Shown here piece by piece: positions 35,491-44,082 of a stretch of 64,000 nt of DNA (positions are counted from its first letter, which is position 1; every line of letters starts with the position of its first letter). The notes below the pieces were generated by a model. That model made no database searches. It had not been told where the DNA came from and was given only the letters and a program-made list of their open reading frames with translations. This DNA is from Mesorhizobium shangrilense (GTDB lineage Bacteria; Pseudomonadota; Alphaproteobacteria; Rhizobiales; Rhizobiaceae), in NCBI RefSeq assembly GCF_040537815.1, contig NZ_JBEWSZ010000004.1, positions 1-64,000 on the forward strand. Reading direction: 5' to 3'. A program made the position numbers and the translations under genes.

Positions 35491-36216
35491 TCAGCCGACC
35501 ATGAGATGGCCCATGGCGGGGTCGGGGATGACCACAATCGGACTGCCGTCGCGCACCTGGTCGTACAGATGGATGACGTCCTGGTTGAGCAGGCGAATGC
35601 AGCCCGATGATACCGCCTTCCCGATCGAGTTGGCTTCCGGTGAACCATGAATGCGGTAGATCGTGTCCCGGCCGCCTTGGTGGATGTAAAGCGCCCGCGA
35701 CCCCAGGGGGTTGTTCAGCCCTGGGCCCATGCCGCCATTGGCAATGCTGTAAGGCTTCAGCTTCGGCTGACGGGCGACCATTTCGTCGGGCGGGGTCCAG
35801 CGCGGCCATTTGCGCTTGTAGGCAACGATCGCTCGCCCCGACCATGAGAAGCCGTCGCGGCCAACGCCAATGCCGTAACGGGTCGCCCGCCCGCCGGGAT
35901 TGACATGATAGAGATATCTGGCCGGCGTATCGACGATGACCGTTCCGGGCTTCTCGGCCGTGTCATAGTCCACTTCCGCGCGCCACCAGCGCGGATCGAC
36001 CTTGCTGATATCCACGGCCGGGACGGGGAACAGTTCGTCAGGCATGGCAGCATACATGAGCGGCGGCTCGGGTTTGCGCACCCGGTCGATCGCGACAGCG
36101 ACGCTGGTGGCAGTCGGTGGCGTCGACACACAACCCGCCAACGCGAACGCGCTCGCCCCTATCAAAAAGCCTCGCCGGCCGATCCGGCCCCCATTATCTT
36201 CACGCCTCGATTTCAC
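35491..36216 (-). CDS. L,D-transpeptidase (YkuD domain), exported lipoprotein candidate
   Basis: 241 residues. A YkuD enzyme makes 3-3 cross-links in peptidoglycan or anchors proteins to it. The N-terminus has the twin-arginine-like RRGFLIGASAFALAGC with a lipobox Cys at residue 29. The catalytic motif is HGSPEA (His190) and SSGCIRL (Cys206). The start is GTG 36216 behind AAGGA; no ATG fits before the conserved region. It is divergent from the thioredoxin gene and shares CTTAAG box B, so the two-component system probably links wall remodelling to the redox genes. Confidence 0.9.
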   Translation of the reverse strand: MKSRREDNGGRIGRRGFLIGASAFALAGCVSTPPTATSVAVAIDRVRKPEPPLMYAAMPDELFPVPAVDISKVDPRWWRAEVDYDTAEKPGTVIVDTPARYLYHVNPGGRATRYGIGVGRDGFSWSGRAIVAYKRKWPRWTPPDEMVARQPKLKPYSIANGGMGPGLNNPLGSRALYIHQGGRDTIYRIHGSPEANSIGKAVSSGCIRLLNQDVIHLYDQVRDGSPIVVIPDPAMGHLMVG

Positions 36217-36265
36217 TGCAACGTCCTTGCTTACGGGAATGGATCACCCGTCGGGCGGCCTGAAC

Positions 36266-36282
36266 CTTAAGCCTGCCTTAAG
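36266..36282. promoter_or_regulatory. CTTAAG box B in the divergent transpeptidase/thioredoxin promoter
   Basis: CTTAAG-CCTGC-CTTAAG lies 43 bases before the thioredoxin-like gene and 49 bases before the transpeptidase start. Because CTTAAG is itself palindromic, the site can serve either direction. Confidence 0.75.
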
Positions 36283-36325
36283 GGATGCGCCGTCGATGCC
36301 GCCCGGCAAGGCGGAAGGTGATTTC

Positions 36326-36904
36326 ATGATCAGATCAGGCAGCGGGACGAGCGGACCGAACAGGCTGGGCACGGCCCTCGACATCAGCGGCTCAGCAGGT
36401 AGCTCAGGCAATAAACCGGGCAGATACGACCGTCGGCGTATTCTCCGGCTCTGTCTCCTTGGCATGGGCGCGGCATTCGCTGGAGCCAGTGGCCCAAGTG
36501 TCGCGGCCGAGAGGAACATGGCCATTACGGCCAGGACGATCGAGGAATATCAGGCGGCACTCGACGGCCTTTCAGGCCGATATCGCGCCGCGCTGATCGA
36601 TATCGGCGCCGAATGGTGCGCATTCTGTCAAACCCTGGAGAATCGCATTCTGCCCGATCCCGACGTCAGACGACTGATGGAACATGTCGGCCTGGTCAAA
36701 GTGGACGTCACTGCGATGGATCAGGAGAACCGTGACTTGCTGCGCCATCTGCGCGCTGATGGGCCGCCGACCCTTTTCATGGTCAAGATCGCGTCGGGCG
36801 GCGAATATCGCGGCACACGATCCGTCGGCGCCTTTCGAAAAGACGATCTTATCCGACGGCTCCGCCCATTTTCTGAACCGTATGAGATCAATGCTCCTCC
36901 TTAA
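36326..36904 (+). CDS. Exported thioredoxin-fold protein (CxxC, DsbD-gamma-like)
   Basis: 192 residues. A long N-terminal region ends in YDRRRILRLCLLGMGAAFAG (about 34-53), a likely signal or anchor segment. The thioredoxin domain follows with EWCAFCQTLEN (Cys98, Cys101), DVTAMDQENRDLLRHL and the cis-Pro region GPPTLFM. The fold and the Cys-Ala-Phe-Cys motif suggest a periplasmic thiol reductase similar to the C-terminal domain of DsbD. ATG 36326 is preferred because GGAAGG precedes it; an upstream ATG at 36296 is weaker. Its stop codon lies inside CTTAAG box C. Confidence 0.85.
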   Translation: MIRSGSGTSGPNRLGTALDISGSAGSSGNKPGRYDRRRILRLCLLGMGAAFAGASGPSVAAERNMAITARTIEEYQAALDGLSGRYRAALIDIGAEWCAFCQTLENRILPDPDVRRLMEHVGLVKVDVTAMDQENRDLLRHLRADGPPTLFMVKIASGGEYRGTRSVGAFRKDDLIRRLRPFSEPYEINAPP

Positions 36905-36916
36905 GTCTGCCTTAAG
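36900..36916 (+). promoter_or_regulatory. CTTAAG box C, upstream of the dsbA-like gene
   Basis: CTTAAG-TCTGC-CTTAAG overlaps the stop codon of the thioredoxin-like gene. It ends 49 bases before the preferred dsbA start at 36966, the same spacing class as boxes A (39) and B (43 and 49). Confidence 0.72.
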
Positions 36917-36965
36917 GTCGTCGCGGCTTCTCGGGCTCAGACCCGCAGCAATCCGAGGCTCTTCC

Positions 36966-37631
36966 ATGCAATCTCCGCGCCCGACACGCTCGCTTGTAGC
37001 GAGCTCAACCAACCTGTCAGCCATGAACCGGCGTAGCGCACTTCTGTCTCTTGCCGCGCTGGCGACGGTGGGGTTGACCGCTGGCGCAAGCGCCGACGAT
37101 CTCTCATCCGAAATGATCCTCAACGATCCGGCGGCGCCGACCGGCGGCAATCCGCGCGGCGATGTCACGATCGTGAGTTTCTTCGACTACAATTGCCCGT
37201 TCTGCAAACGGACGGTCGCGCCGCTGAAAAAGGTGATGCGTGCCGACGGCAAGGTGCGGCTGGTCTACAAGGATTGGCCCATTCTGTCGGCCGCGTCGGC
37301 CTATGGCGCGAAACTGGCCCTGGCCGCGAAATACCAGGGCAAATACGAGGCCGCGCACGACGCGCTCATGAGCGTCAAGGGGAATGGCGTGACCGAGAAA
37401 CAGATGCGCGCCGTGGTGGCCGCGGCCGATCTCGATATGGCACGTGTCGAACGCGATGCGCGGGCAAAGGACAGCGAGATCACGACCTTGCTTCGACGCA
37501 ACAATGCCCAGGCCGAGGGACTGGGTTTGCGCGGCACGCCCGTCTTCCTGATCGGCCAGTTCCTCGTCGCCTCCGCGCTCGATGAAGCAGGGTTCCGCCA
37601 GGTGATCGCCGATACGCGAAAAGCCTCCTGA
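36966..37631 (+). CDS. DsbA-like thiol:disulfide oxidoreductase (ScsC-like)
   Basis: 221 residues. A periplasmic DsbA-family protein that handles thiols of exported proteins. The signal peptide core is RRSALLSLAALATVGLTAGA, ending near residue 43. The catalytic motif is FFDYNCPFCKRT (Cys77, Cys80), and cis-Pro lies in LRGTPVFLIG. ATG 36966 has GAGG seven bases upstream and suits box C spacing. ATG 37023 (MNRRSALL) would give a more compact signal peptide but has no SD. It is followed by dsbD, like the scsC-scsB pairing known from Salmonella. Confidence 0.87.
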   Translation: MQSPRPTRSLVASSTNLSAMNRRSALLSLAALATVGLTAGASADDLSSEMILNDPAAPTGGNPRGDVTIVSFFDYNCPFCKRTVAPLKKVMRADGKVRLVYKDWPILSAASAYGAKLALAAKYQGKYEAAHDALMSVKGNGVTEKQMRAVVAAADLDMARVERDARAKDSEITTLLRRNNAQAEGLGLRGTPVFLIGQFLVASALDEAGFRQVIADTRKAS

Positions 37632-37651
37632 GTATCGTGGTGTCCAACGCC

Positions 37652-39487
37652 ATGCCAAAGATCTCGACCTTCCGTCTCCCGCTCTTCGTGTGGCTTGCGG
37701 CATTCATTGTTCTCGCTGCCGGCAGTTTCCCGGCGGCGGCGCAGCAAGCCAATCTGCTGCAGGCCGAGGACGCATTTCGCCTCTCGGTCGACCGGGGCGA
37801 GGATGGCGCCATCGGCCTTCATTGGGCGATTGCGGACGGCTATTATCTCTATCGCGACCATCTGAAGGTACGCGATGCCTCGACGGGAAGCGAGGTCACC
37901 CTTCAGACCTATCCAGGCACGGTCGAATCCGACGATCCGAACTTCGGATCGTCCGAAGTCTACTACACCGAAGCGGCGGCAAGGCTCGATCCGGCCACGC
38001 CGGCCCGGGTCTCGGTCACGTTCCAGGGCTGCAAGAAAAACTCGATCTGCTATCCACCCATCACCCAGACCGTCGATACGCGCAGCCTTCAGATAACCAC
38101 CGCTGCCGTGGGTTTCGGGCTCACGTCCGAGCCGGCCGCAACGGGTGAACCCACGGCGGCGTCCTCCGGCTTCCAGCTTGCCGAGGATACGAGCGGCGGC
38201 GGGATGATCGCGTCGCTTCTGGAGAGCGGTGGCGCGCTCTGGGTTGTCGGCAGCTTCCTGGTCTTCGGCCTTCTTCTGGCGTTCACACCGTGCGTCCTGC
38301 CGATGTACCCGATCCTGAGTGCGACGCTGGCGCGCGAAGGCGAGGCACTGACCGCCCGTCGCGGCTTCGTCTTGTCGTCGGCCTATGTGCTGGCGATGGC
38401 GGCGGCCTTCGGCCTGTTGGGCATCGTTGCCGCGTGGTCGGGTCAGAATCTTCAGGTCATCCTGCAATCACCCTATGCGGTCGGCGCTGCTGCCGTACTC
38501 TTCATCGTGCTCGCAGCCTCGACGTTCGGCCTGTTCGAGTTGCAACTACCGGCCGGCTGGGTGAACCGCATTGCCGGCATCCAGGGCGGGAGACGCGGCT
38601 CGGTGATCGGCGCGGCGGCAATCGGGTTCACATCCGCCCTGATCGTTGGCCCATGCGTGACCGCGCCGCTCGCCGCCGCACTCCTCTACATCGCCCAGAC
38701 CGGCGATGCCGGGCTTGGGGCAGCAGCACTCTTTGCACTTGGACTGGGACAGGGTATTCCCCTGATCGCCCTGGGGACGATGGGAAGCCGGGCCTTGCCG
38801 AAAGCCGGCGCGTGGATGGTGCAGATCAAGCATGTGTTCGGCTTCGTCTTCATCGCGGCCGCCATATGGATGGCCTCGCGGATGCTGCCGCCGCCGGCAA
38901 CGCTCGCGCTCTGGGCAATGCTGCTGCTCGGCGCGGCCGTGTTCGTCGGCGTCGCCGAGCCGCTGGCCCGCAACGCAACCAACGGCGCGCGTTTCCGCAA
39001 GACGGCAGGGCTTGCTCTGTCGCTGGGGGCAGGCATCCTGGCGATCGGAGCGGCGTCCGGCGCAACAGATCCGCTACGCCCGCTCGCGCATTTCGCCGGT
39101 GAACGGGACGGGTCAAATGCGCCTCCCGAACTGGTCTTTGGGCACGCCAACTCCGTTGCGGAGCTCAAGCAGGACCTGTCCGCCGCAGGAGGCAGGCCGA
39201 CGCTGGTCTATTTCACCGCCGACTGGTGCGTGACCTGCGGGGTCATCGAGCGGGATGTCTTGCCCGCGCGCGATGCAATCGCCGGTTTGCAGGGCTTCCA
39301 GCGCATCAAGGTCGACCTCTCCACCCTCGATCAGGACAAGCAGGCCCTGATGCGGGAACTGGCTGTTGTCGGGCCTCCGACGATGATCTTCTTCAATGCC
39401 CAGGCGAGCGAAATCCCGAACTCACGCCTGGTCGGCGATGTGACGGCGGAACCGCTCAAGACTTCGATGGCTCGGGCGGTGCGCTAG
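37652..39487 (+). CDS. dsbD: Thiol:disulfide interchange protein DsbD (ScsB-like)
   Basis: 611 residues. DsbD carries reducing power from cytoplasmic thioredoxin to periplasmic partners. After a signal peptide (1-30), the N-terminal domain has FQGCKKNSICYPP (Cys127, Cys133). The central multi-span domain carries LAFTPCVLPMYPI and IVGPCVTAPLAAALL, the two membrane cysteines. The C-terminal thioredoxin domain has YFTADWCVTCGV (Cys526, Cys529). All six redox cysteines are present. ATG 37652 gives a clean signal peptide; an in-frame GTG lies at 37637. It is 20 bases downstream of the dsbA-like gene and one base before the next. Confidence 0.92.
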   Translation: MPKISTFRLPLFVWLAAFIVLAAGSFPAAAQQANLLQAEDAFRLSVDRGEDGAIGLHWAIADGYYLYRDHLKVRDASTGSEVTLQTYPGTVESDDPNFGSSEVYYTEAAARLDPATPARVSVTFQGCKKNSICYPPITQTVDTRSLQITTAAVGFGLTSEPAATGEPTAASSGFQLAEDTSGGGMIASLLESGGALWVVGSFLVFGLLLAFTPCVLPMYPILSATLAREGEALTARRGFVLSSAYVLAMAAAFGLLGIVAAWSGQNLQVILQSPYAVGAAAVLFIVLAASTFGLFELQLPAGWVNRIAGIQGGRRGSVIGAAAIGFTSALIVGPCVTAPLAAALLYIAQTGDAGLGAAALFALGLGQGIPLIALGTMGSRALPKAGAWMVQIKHVFGFVFIAAAIWMASRMLPPPATLALWAMLLLGAAVFVGVAEPLARNATNGARFRKTAGLALSLGAGILAIGAASGATDPLRPLAHFAGERDGSNAPPELVFGHANSVAELKQDLSAAGGRPTLVYFTADWCVTCGVIERDVLPARDAIAGLQGFQRIKVDLSTLDQDKQALMRELAVVGPPTMIFFNAQASEIPNSRLVGDVTAEPLKTSMARAVR

Positions 39488-39488
39488 G

Positions 39489-40340
39489 ATGAACGCGGTC
39501 ACCATCGGCCCTCTGTTTTTTGCCACCGACCGCTTTGCCGCGATCCTGGCGATCGCCGCCTTCCTGGCCGCCGGCGAAATCCTGTCGCGCAAGGTCGATC
39601 GCTGCTTTTCCTCATGGAACTGGCAGGCGGTCCTGTGGTTCGTCGTCGGCGCGCGGCTGGGCCATATCGTCCAGCACGCCGGAAGCTTCAGCGCCGAGCC
39701 GTTGCGTGTATTGGCATTGTGGCAGGGCGGTTTCCTGGTATGGACAGGCATCGCGGCGGCAGCAGCGTTCACGCTCTTCTTCTTCCGCCGCAATCTCAAG
39801 ACCGCGCTGTGGACTCCCCTGCCCGCGGCGGCAGCGGCGTTCATCGCTGTCGCCATCATCCAGCTGACCGCAGGCGCACCGGCAACCCCGCTGCCGCCGG
39901 GACAGTTCCTTACCCTCGACGGTCGGACAATCGTTCCCCAAAACCTTCAAGGAGCGCCACTCGTCATCAATCTCTGGGCGACATGGTGTCCACCCTGCCG
40001 CCGTGAAATGCCGATGATGGCGGGCGTCGCCGCGACAGCGCAAGGCGTGACCTTCATCTTCGTCAATCAGGGCGAAGGCGCCGACGCCGTCGGTTCCTAC
40101 ATGGCCTCCGAAGGGATCGCGCTTGAAACCGTCCTGCTCGATTCGCTCGGCCTGTTTGGCCGCCATTATGCCGTGCCTGGCCTGCCGGCAACGCTCTTCA
40201 TAGGCGGGGACGGGAAGCTGCGCTCCATCCACATGGGCGAGATCTCCAGGGAGAAGCTGGCCGAAGGGATCGAAGCTCTGCAGGAGCGCCAGGGCGTCCC
40301 GATGGCAGCTGCCTCCATCGGGTCGTCGGCCGACAGATAG
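39489..40340 (+). CDS. Membrane-anchored TlpA-like thioredoxin with an Lgt-like membrane domain
   Basis: 283 residues. The first 125 residues hold about four membrane segments. They include VGARLGHIVQHAGSF and LALWQGGFLVWTGI, resembling the conserved segments of prolipoprotein diacylglyceryl transferase (Lgt), though too short for a full Lgt. The rest is a TlpA/ResA-type thioredoxin: LVINLWATWCPPCRREMPM (Cys167, Cys170) and VPGLPATLFIGGDG with cis-Pro. It begins one base after dsbD, so DsbD is probably its electron donor. The combination parallels ScsD of the scs systems but has an unusual membrane part. Confidence 0.82.
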   Translation: MNAVTIGPLFFATDRFAAILAIAAFLAAGEILSRKVDRCFSSWNWQAVLWFVVGARLGHIVQHAGSFSAEPLRVLALWQGGFLVWTGIAAAAAFTLFFFRRNLKTALWTPLPAAAAAFIAVAIIQLTAGAPATPLPPGQFLTLDGRTIVPQNLQGAPLVINLWATWCPPCRREMPMMAGVAATAQGVTFIFVNQGEGADAVGSYMASEGIALETVLLDSLGLFGRHYAVPGLPATLFIGGDGKLRSIHMGEISREKLAEGIEALQERQGVPMAAASIGSSADR

Positions 40341-40667
40341 TCCTGGACCAATTATTCAACTCGCTTCTGACTTTTATCCATTTTTCTCTTATCCCGCCCA
40401 GGGTTGTTTCGCGACGGCTGGGTCATTCTCTGGACCCTGTCTTGCCCGAGCGACGATCGAGCACTGACATCTCGCATTTGAATCGTGCTCCATCCTTGCA
40501 CCGAAACGGTCGAATGAAGTGCGAGATTGATTTCGAGGGCTGCCCCTGACGCAGCCGGCAATGTTATCTTTTCAACATAAAGTTTGACAGATGCTATTAA
40601 TATCACATAGCGTCATGGCGCGGGGCTCGGGAGGTCCCATCAAGAAACATTTTTGGGAGAACGCGAA
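40341..40667 (+). promoter_or_regulatory. Intergenic promoter region of the peptide ABC operon
   Basis: No gene is supported in these 327 bases. An inverted repeat ATGTT-N8-AACAT lies at 40561-40578. Just after it TTGACA (40584-40589) can act as a -35 element, with a weak -10 such as CATAGC at 40606-40611. The inverted repeat would suit a regulator such as the RpiR protein encoded in this operon. The stretch is more AT-rich than its surroundings. Confidence 0.4.
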
Positions 40668-42215
40668 ATGGGTATTTTGAGAAAGGCCCGGACACTGGCC
40701 TTGAACGCGGCATTGTATGGCGCTGTCTCGGTGGCCTTTACATCCATCGTCGCAGCACCAGCCCTGGCGGCTGAAGTGATCCGCATCGTCTCGCCCTATC
40801 AGACCACAACACTCGATCCGATGCGCTCGGCCGCCGCCGGCAACATTGAAACTTACGGCCAGCTCTATGCGCGGCTGCTCCTGCGCAATCCCGTGAGCGG
40901 CGCGCTTGAGCCTGCCCTTGCCGAAAGCTGGGATGTCTCCGCCGACGGCCTCACCTACACGTTTCATCTGCGCGATGCGCAATTCTCCGACGGCTCGCCG
41001 ATTACCGCCGCCGACGTGGCGTTCAGCCTGGATCGCATTCGCAGCGACAAGCAGTCGGCCTATCCGGCTCCGCTGGGTGCGGTGGAATCGACAACGGCCG
41101 CGGATCCGAAGACCGTCGTCATCAAGCTCAAATCCGCTTTCGCGCCATTTCTCGGCAATCTCGAAATCTGGAACATGGGCATTGTTTCCAAATCCGATGT
41201 CGAGAAGCAAGGGGCCGAAAAGGCATTCTCGACTGCGCCGGTCACGTCCGGCCCTTATGCCGTCAAGGAGTGGAAGCCGAACGAGAAGCTGGTGTTACAG
41301 CCCAACGCACATTATTGGCGCAAGGGCTATCCCAAGTCGGACGCCACCGTCGAGCTTCGTGAAATCGCTTCTCCCGAAACCCGTGCAGCCATGCTGAAGG
41401 CTGGGGAAGTCGACGTGATGCGGGAGGTGCCGTGGTCGCAGATCGACGGTCTGAAAACCATGGAAAATATCGACATGCGGCTCGAACCTTCGACCACCAT
41501 CTACATGACCTTGCTGAACGAGAAGCGCGAGCCCTTCTCGAATATGAAAGCGCGCCAGGCCGCGGCCTATGCCATCGACAACAAGGCGATGACAAAGGCG
41601 ATAACACGCGGCTATGCAGAGCCAGCCAACACCACGTTGCCTGGCGCTGTCGATTTCCATGACAAGGACAATCCCGGAATCCCGGTCGACACCGCCAAGG
41701 CGAAGCAGCTGCTGGCCGAGTCCGGCATGGAAGGCCGGGAGGTGAAGATCCTCGCAACCGCCGGTGCCACCGAGCAGCAGATGGCGCTTCTTCTGCAGGC
41801 GCAGTGGCAGGCCATCGGCCTGAAGCCGGTCATCGTGAATGTCGATTCCGGCGCATGGTGGGATGCGACCGGCAAGGGCGACTACGATGCTGCGGCGAAT
41901 TGGTGGTACAATGAGACGCCAGACCCGGACCTGGCCGTGCGCTGGGCGCTCTGCGGCACTTGTGGCTCGAATTCCTACAATACCTTCTACAGCAACGCCA
42001 AGGTTGACGAACTGGTGGAGCAAGGCACGAAGGAGGCCGATCCAGTCAAGCGCGCGGGGATCTACAAGGAAATCCAGAAGATCACGACCGAGGAAGTGTC
42101 GCAGATCCCGCTCTACTACGCACCCAACGCGGTCGCCTATTCGAAGCGTCTCAGCGGCATCAAGCTGACGCCCTCCCTGCAGTGGACGCTTGAAGACACC
42201 ACAATCTCCAAGTGA
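40668..42215 (+). CDS. Peptide-type ABC transporter substrate-binding protein (family 5)
   Basis: 515 residues. A signal peptide (about 1-35: LRKARTLALNAALYGAVSVA then APALAAE) precedes an SBP_bac_5 domain. EVIRIVSPYQTTTLDPMRSA and LEPALAESWDVSADGLTYTF are the standard opening. ITAADVAFSLDRIRSD and the hinge segment around residue 300 also fit. The family carries di- and oligopeptides, nickel or opines. ATG 40668 has GGGAG eight bases before it; a TTG 15 bases upstream lies in the SD itself. Cargo is likely an amide or peptide given the hydrolases downstream. Confidence 0.92.
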   Translation: MGILRKARTLALNAALYGAVSVAFTSIVAAPALAAEVIRIVSPYQTTTLDPMRSAAAGNIETYGQLYARLLLRNPVSGALEPALAESWDVSADGLTYTFHLRDAQFSDGSPITAADVAFSLDRIRSDKQSAYPAPLGAVESTTAADPKTVVIKLKSAFAPFLGNLEIWNMGIVSKSDVEKQGAEKAFSTAPVTSGPYAVKEWKPNEKLVLQPNAHYWRKGYPKSDATVELREIASPETRAAMLKAGEVDVMREVPWSQIDGLKTMENIDMRLEPSTTIYMTLLNEKREPFSNMKARQAAAYAIDNKAMTKAITRGYAEPANTTLPGAVDFHDKDNPGIPVDTAKAKQLLAESGMEGREVKILATAGATEQQMALLLQAQWQAIGLKPVIVNVDSGAWWDATGKGDYDAAANWWYNETPDPDLAVRWALCGTCGSNSYNTFYSNAKVDELVEQGTKEADPVKRAGIYKEIQKITTEEVSQIPLYYAPNAVAYSKRLSGIKLTPSLQWTLEDTTISK

Positions 42216-42228
42216 GCTGAAAACAATG

Positions 42229-42256
42229 CGGCGGCGCGGGCGAAACCGCGCCGCCG
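42229..42256 (+). other. Strong intercistronic hairpin after the peptide-binding-protein gene
   Basis: CGGCGGCGCGG and CCGCGCCGCCG form a perfect 11-bp stem around the loop GCGAAA, 13 bases past the stop. No T-run follows. It should stabilise the upstream binding-protein message relative to the permease genes. Confidence 0.65.
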
Positions 42257-42280
42257 GCATTCACGCGCCGGAGGACTGGA

Positions 42281-43219
42281 TTGAACCTGCTATCTCTCAT
42301 CGCGCAGCGCTTGCTGCAATTGGTTGGCGTGCTGGTCGGAATCACCATCGTCACGTTCCTGCTCTTGCACATGGCACCAGGCGACCCTGCGCGGCTGCTC
42401 GCCGGCGACCGCGCAAGCGCCGAAACAATCGCAGCGATCCGCACGCAATACGGGCTGGACTTGCCGCTCTGGCGGCAGTTTCTCACCTATTTCCTGAATC
42501 TGCTCGGCGGCGACATCGGCCAGTCGTTGCGCTTCCAAAAGCCAGTGAGCGAGCTTATCGGACGGTTCATGTGGCCGACCCTGTTCCTGACCGGCTATGT
42601 CGTCTGCCTCGCCGTACCGCCGACTGTCGCGCTGGCGATCGCCAGTGCGCGCAGGCCCGGTGGAGCCGCCGACCAGGCGATCCGCGTCATCGGCATCGCC
42701 GGCCTTACCATTCCTGTCTTCTGGCTGGCCATCATGATGTCGCGCTTCTTCGGCGTCAGCCTTGGCTGGTTTCCGGTCTCTGGCTACGGTGAGGGTTTTA
42801 CAGGCCATCTCTACCATCTGTTCCTGCCTGCGGTTTCCACGTCGATCTGGCTCGTGCCCGTGCTTACGCAAAGCCTGCGCGCCGCGCTGATCGAAAAGAC
42901 CACGGCGGATTTCGCCACAGCCGCGCGCGCTCAGGGGGCGAGCGAAAGGGAAATATTCTGGAGAACCATTCTGCCGAACGCGGTTCTGCCCACGCTCAAC
43001 CTGCTGGGCGTCATGGTCGCCTTCATGATCGGCGGCGCCATTATCGTCGAGACGGTCTATGCCGTCCCGGGCCTTGGCTCACTAATGATCAGCGCGCTTC
43101 TCGGGCGAGATTACTACGTCGTGCAGGGCCTGACCCTGATCTTCGCCGCCGCGACAGTCCTCGTCACGCTGACCGTCGATCTGCTGACAGCCTTCATCGA
43201 CCCGCGCGTCCGGCTATGA
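42281..43219 (+). CDS. Peptide ABC transporter permease (DppB-like)
   Basis: 312-residue inner-membrane permease with six hydrophobic segments. The N-terminus LIAQRLLQLVGVLVGITIVTF followed by HMAPGDPARLLAG is typical of DppB/OppB. The EAA loop lies near AARAQGASEREIFWRTILPNA. The start is TTG 42281 with GGAGGA five bases before it; no in-frame ATG is suitably placed. It overlaps the next permease region by ATGA or leaves 11 bases, depending on the start used there. Confidence 0.9.
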   Translation: MNLLSLIAQRLLQLVGVLVGITIVTFLLLHMAPGDPARLLAGDRASAETIAAIRTQYGLDLPLWRQFLTYFLNLLGGDIGQSLRFQKPVSELIGRFMWPTLFLTGYVVCLAVPPTVALAIASARRPGGAADQAIRVIGIAGLTIPVFWLAIMMSRFFGVSLGWFPVSGYGEGFTGHLYHLFLPAVSTSIWLVPVLTQSLRAALIEKTTADFATAARAQGASEREIFWRTILPNAVLPTLNLLGVMVAFMIGGAIIVETVYAVPGLGSLMISALLGRDYYVVQGLTLIFAAATVLVTLTVDLLTAFIDPRVRL

Positions 43220-43230
43220 GGATATTCGCA

Positions 43231-44082
43231 ATGTCAAACGCACCAGCCCTGCCTGCAGCCACGCGCCGCGCAGGCCGCTTGAGCCCCATGATGATCGTCG
43301 CCGTCGTTCTCCTTGGCGGATGGTTCTTTGTCGCGCTGACCGCATCGATCATCGCGCCGTACGATCCCACCGCCGTAGACATCATCAACATGCTGGCACC
43401 GCCGAGCGCCGAGCATTGGTTCGGCACCGATCAGGTCGGCCGCGACGTCTTTTCGCGAGTCCTCTTCGCCGCGCGGGTCGACCTTTTCCTCTGTGTGGTC
43501 GGCGTCCTGCCGCCCCTCCTGATCGGCACCATCGTCGGGCTCACAAGTGGTTACTTTGGCGGCGTCATCGACAGCCTTTTCATGCGGCTCTACGACCTGA
43601 CCGTCGCCTTTCCATTCTTCGTCCTGGTTCTGGCAATCGTTGGCGTCATCGGCCCCGGATTGGTCAATTTCGTCATCGCGCTCACCCTTGTCGGCTGGGT
43701 CAGCTATGCAAGGCTGGTCAGGGCCGAGGTGCTGACGGTTCGCGAGAGCGAATACATCCAGGCGGCCCAATGTCTCGGCTATTCGCGACGCGCGATCCTG
43801 TTTCGCCACGTCCTGCCCAACGTGATCGGCCCCATCATCGCCTACGCAGTCAGCGATGCTGTTCTGGTCATGCTGGCCGGCGCCAGTTTCGGATTTCTCG
43901 GAATGGGAGCGCAGCCGCCGCTTGCCGAATGGGGCGTGATGATCGCCGACGGCCAGGCCTTTGTGCAGCAGGCGTGGTGGGTCTGCCTGTTTCCAGGTCT
44001 TGCCGCCATTTCGCTCGGTCTCGGCTTTGCCTTCCTGGGCGACGGCCTCGGGCAAATGCAACGCAAGCAGGTCGCCATATGA
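43231..44082 (+). CDS. Peptide ABC transporter permease (DppC-like)
   Basis: 283 residues. An N-terminal membrane helix (about 22-45) is followed by the DppC-type periplasmic segment IAPYDPTAVDIINMLAPPSA and GTDQVGRDVFSRVLFAAR, then five more helices. The coupling loop is in AAQCLGYSRRAILFRHVLPN. ATG 43231 has GAGGA at good distance. ATG 43216 overlaps the upstream stop (ATGA) and is the alternative. It pairs with the DppB-like protein and overlaps the ATPase gene by four bases. Confidence 0.9.
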   Translation: MSNAPALPAATRRAGRLSPMMIVAVVLLGGWFFVALTASIIAPYDPTAVDIINMLAPPSAEHWFGTDQVGRDVFSRVLFAARVDLFLCVVGVLPPLLIGTIVGLTSGYFGGVIDSLFMRLYDLTVAFPFFVLVLAIVGVIGPGLVNFVIALTLVGWVSYARLVRAEVLTVRESEYIQAAQCLGYSRRAILFRHVLPNVIGPIIAYAVSDAVLVMLAGASFGFLGMGAQPPLAEWGVMIADGQAFVQQAWWVCLFPGLAAISLGLGFAFLGDGLGQMQRKQVAI

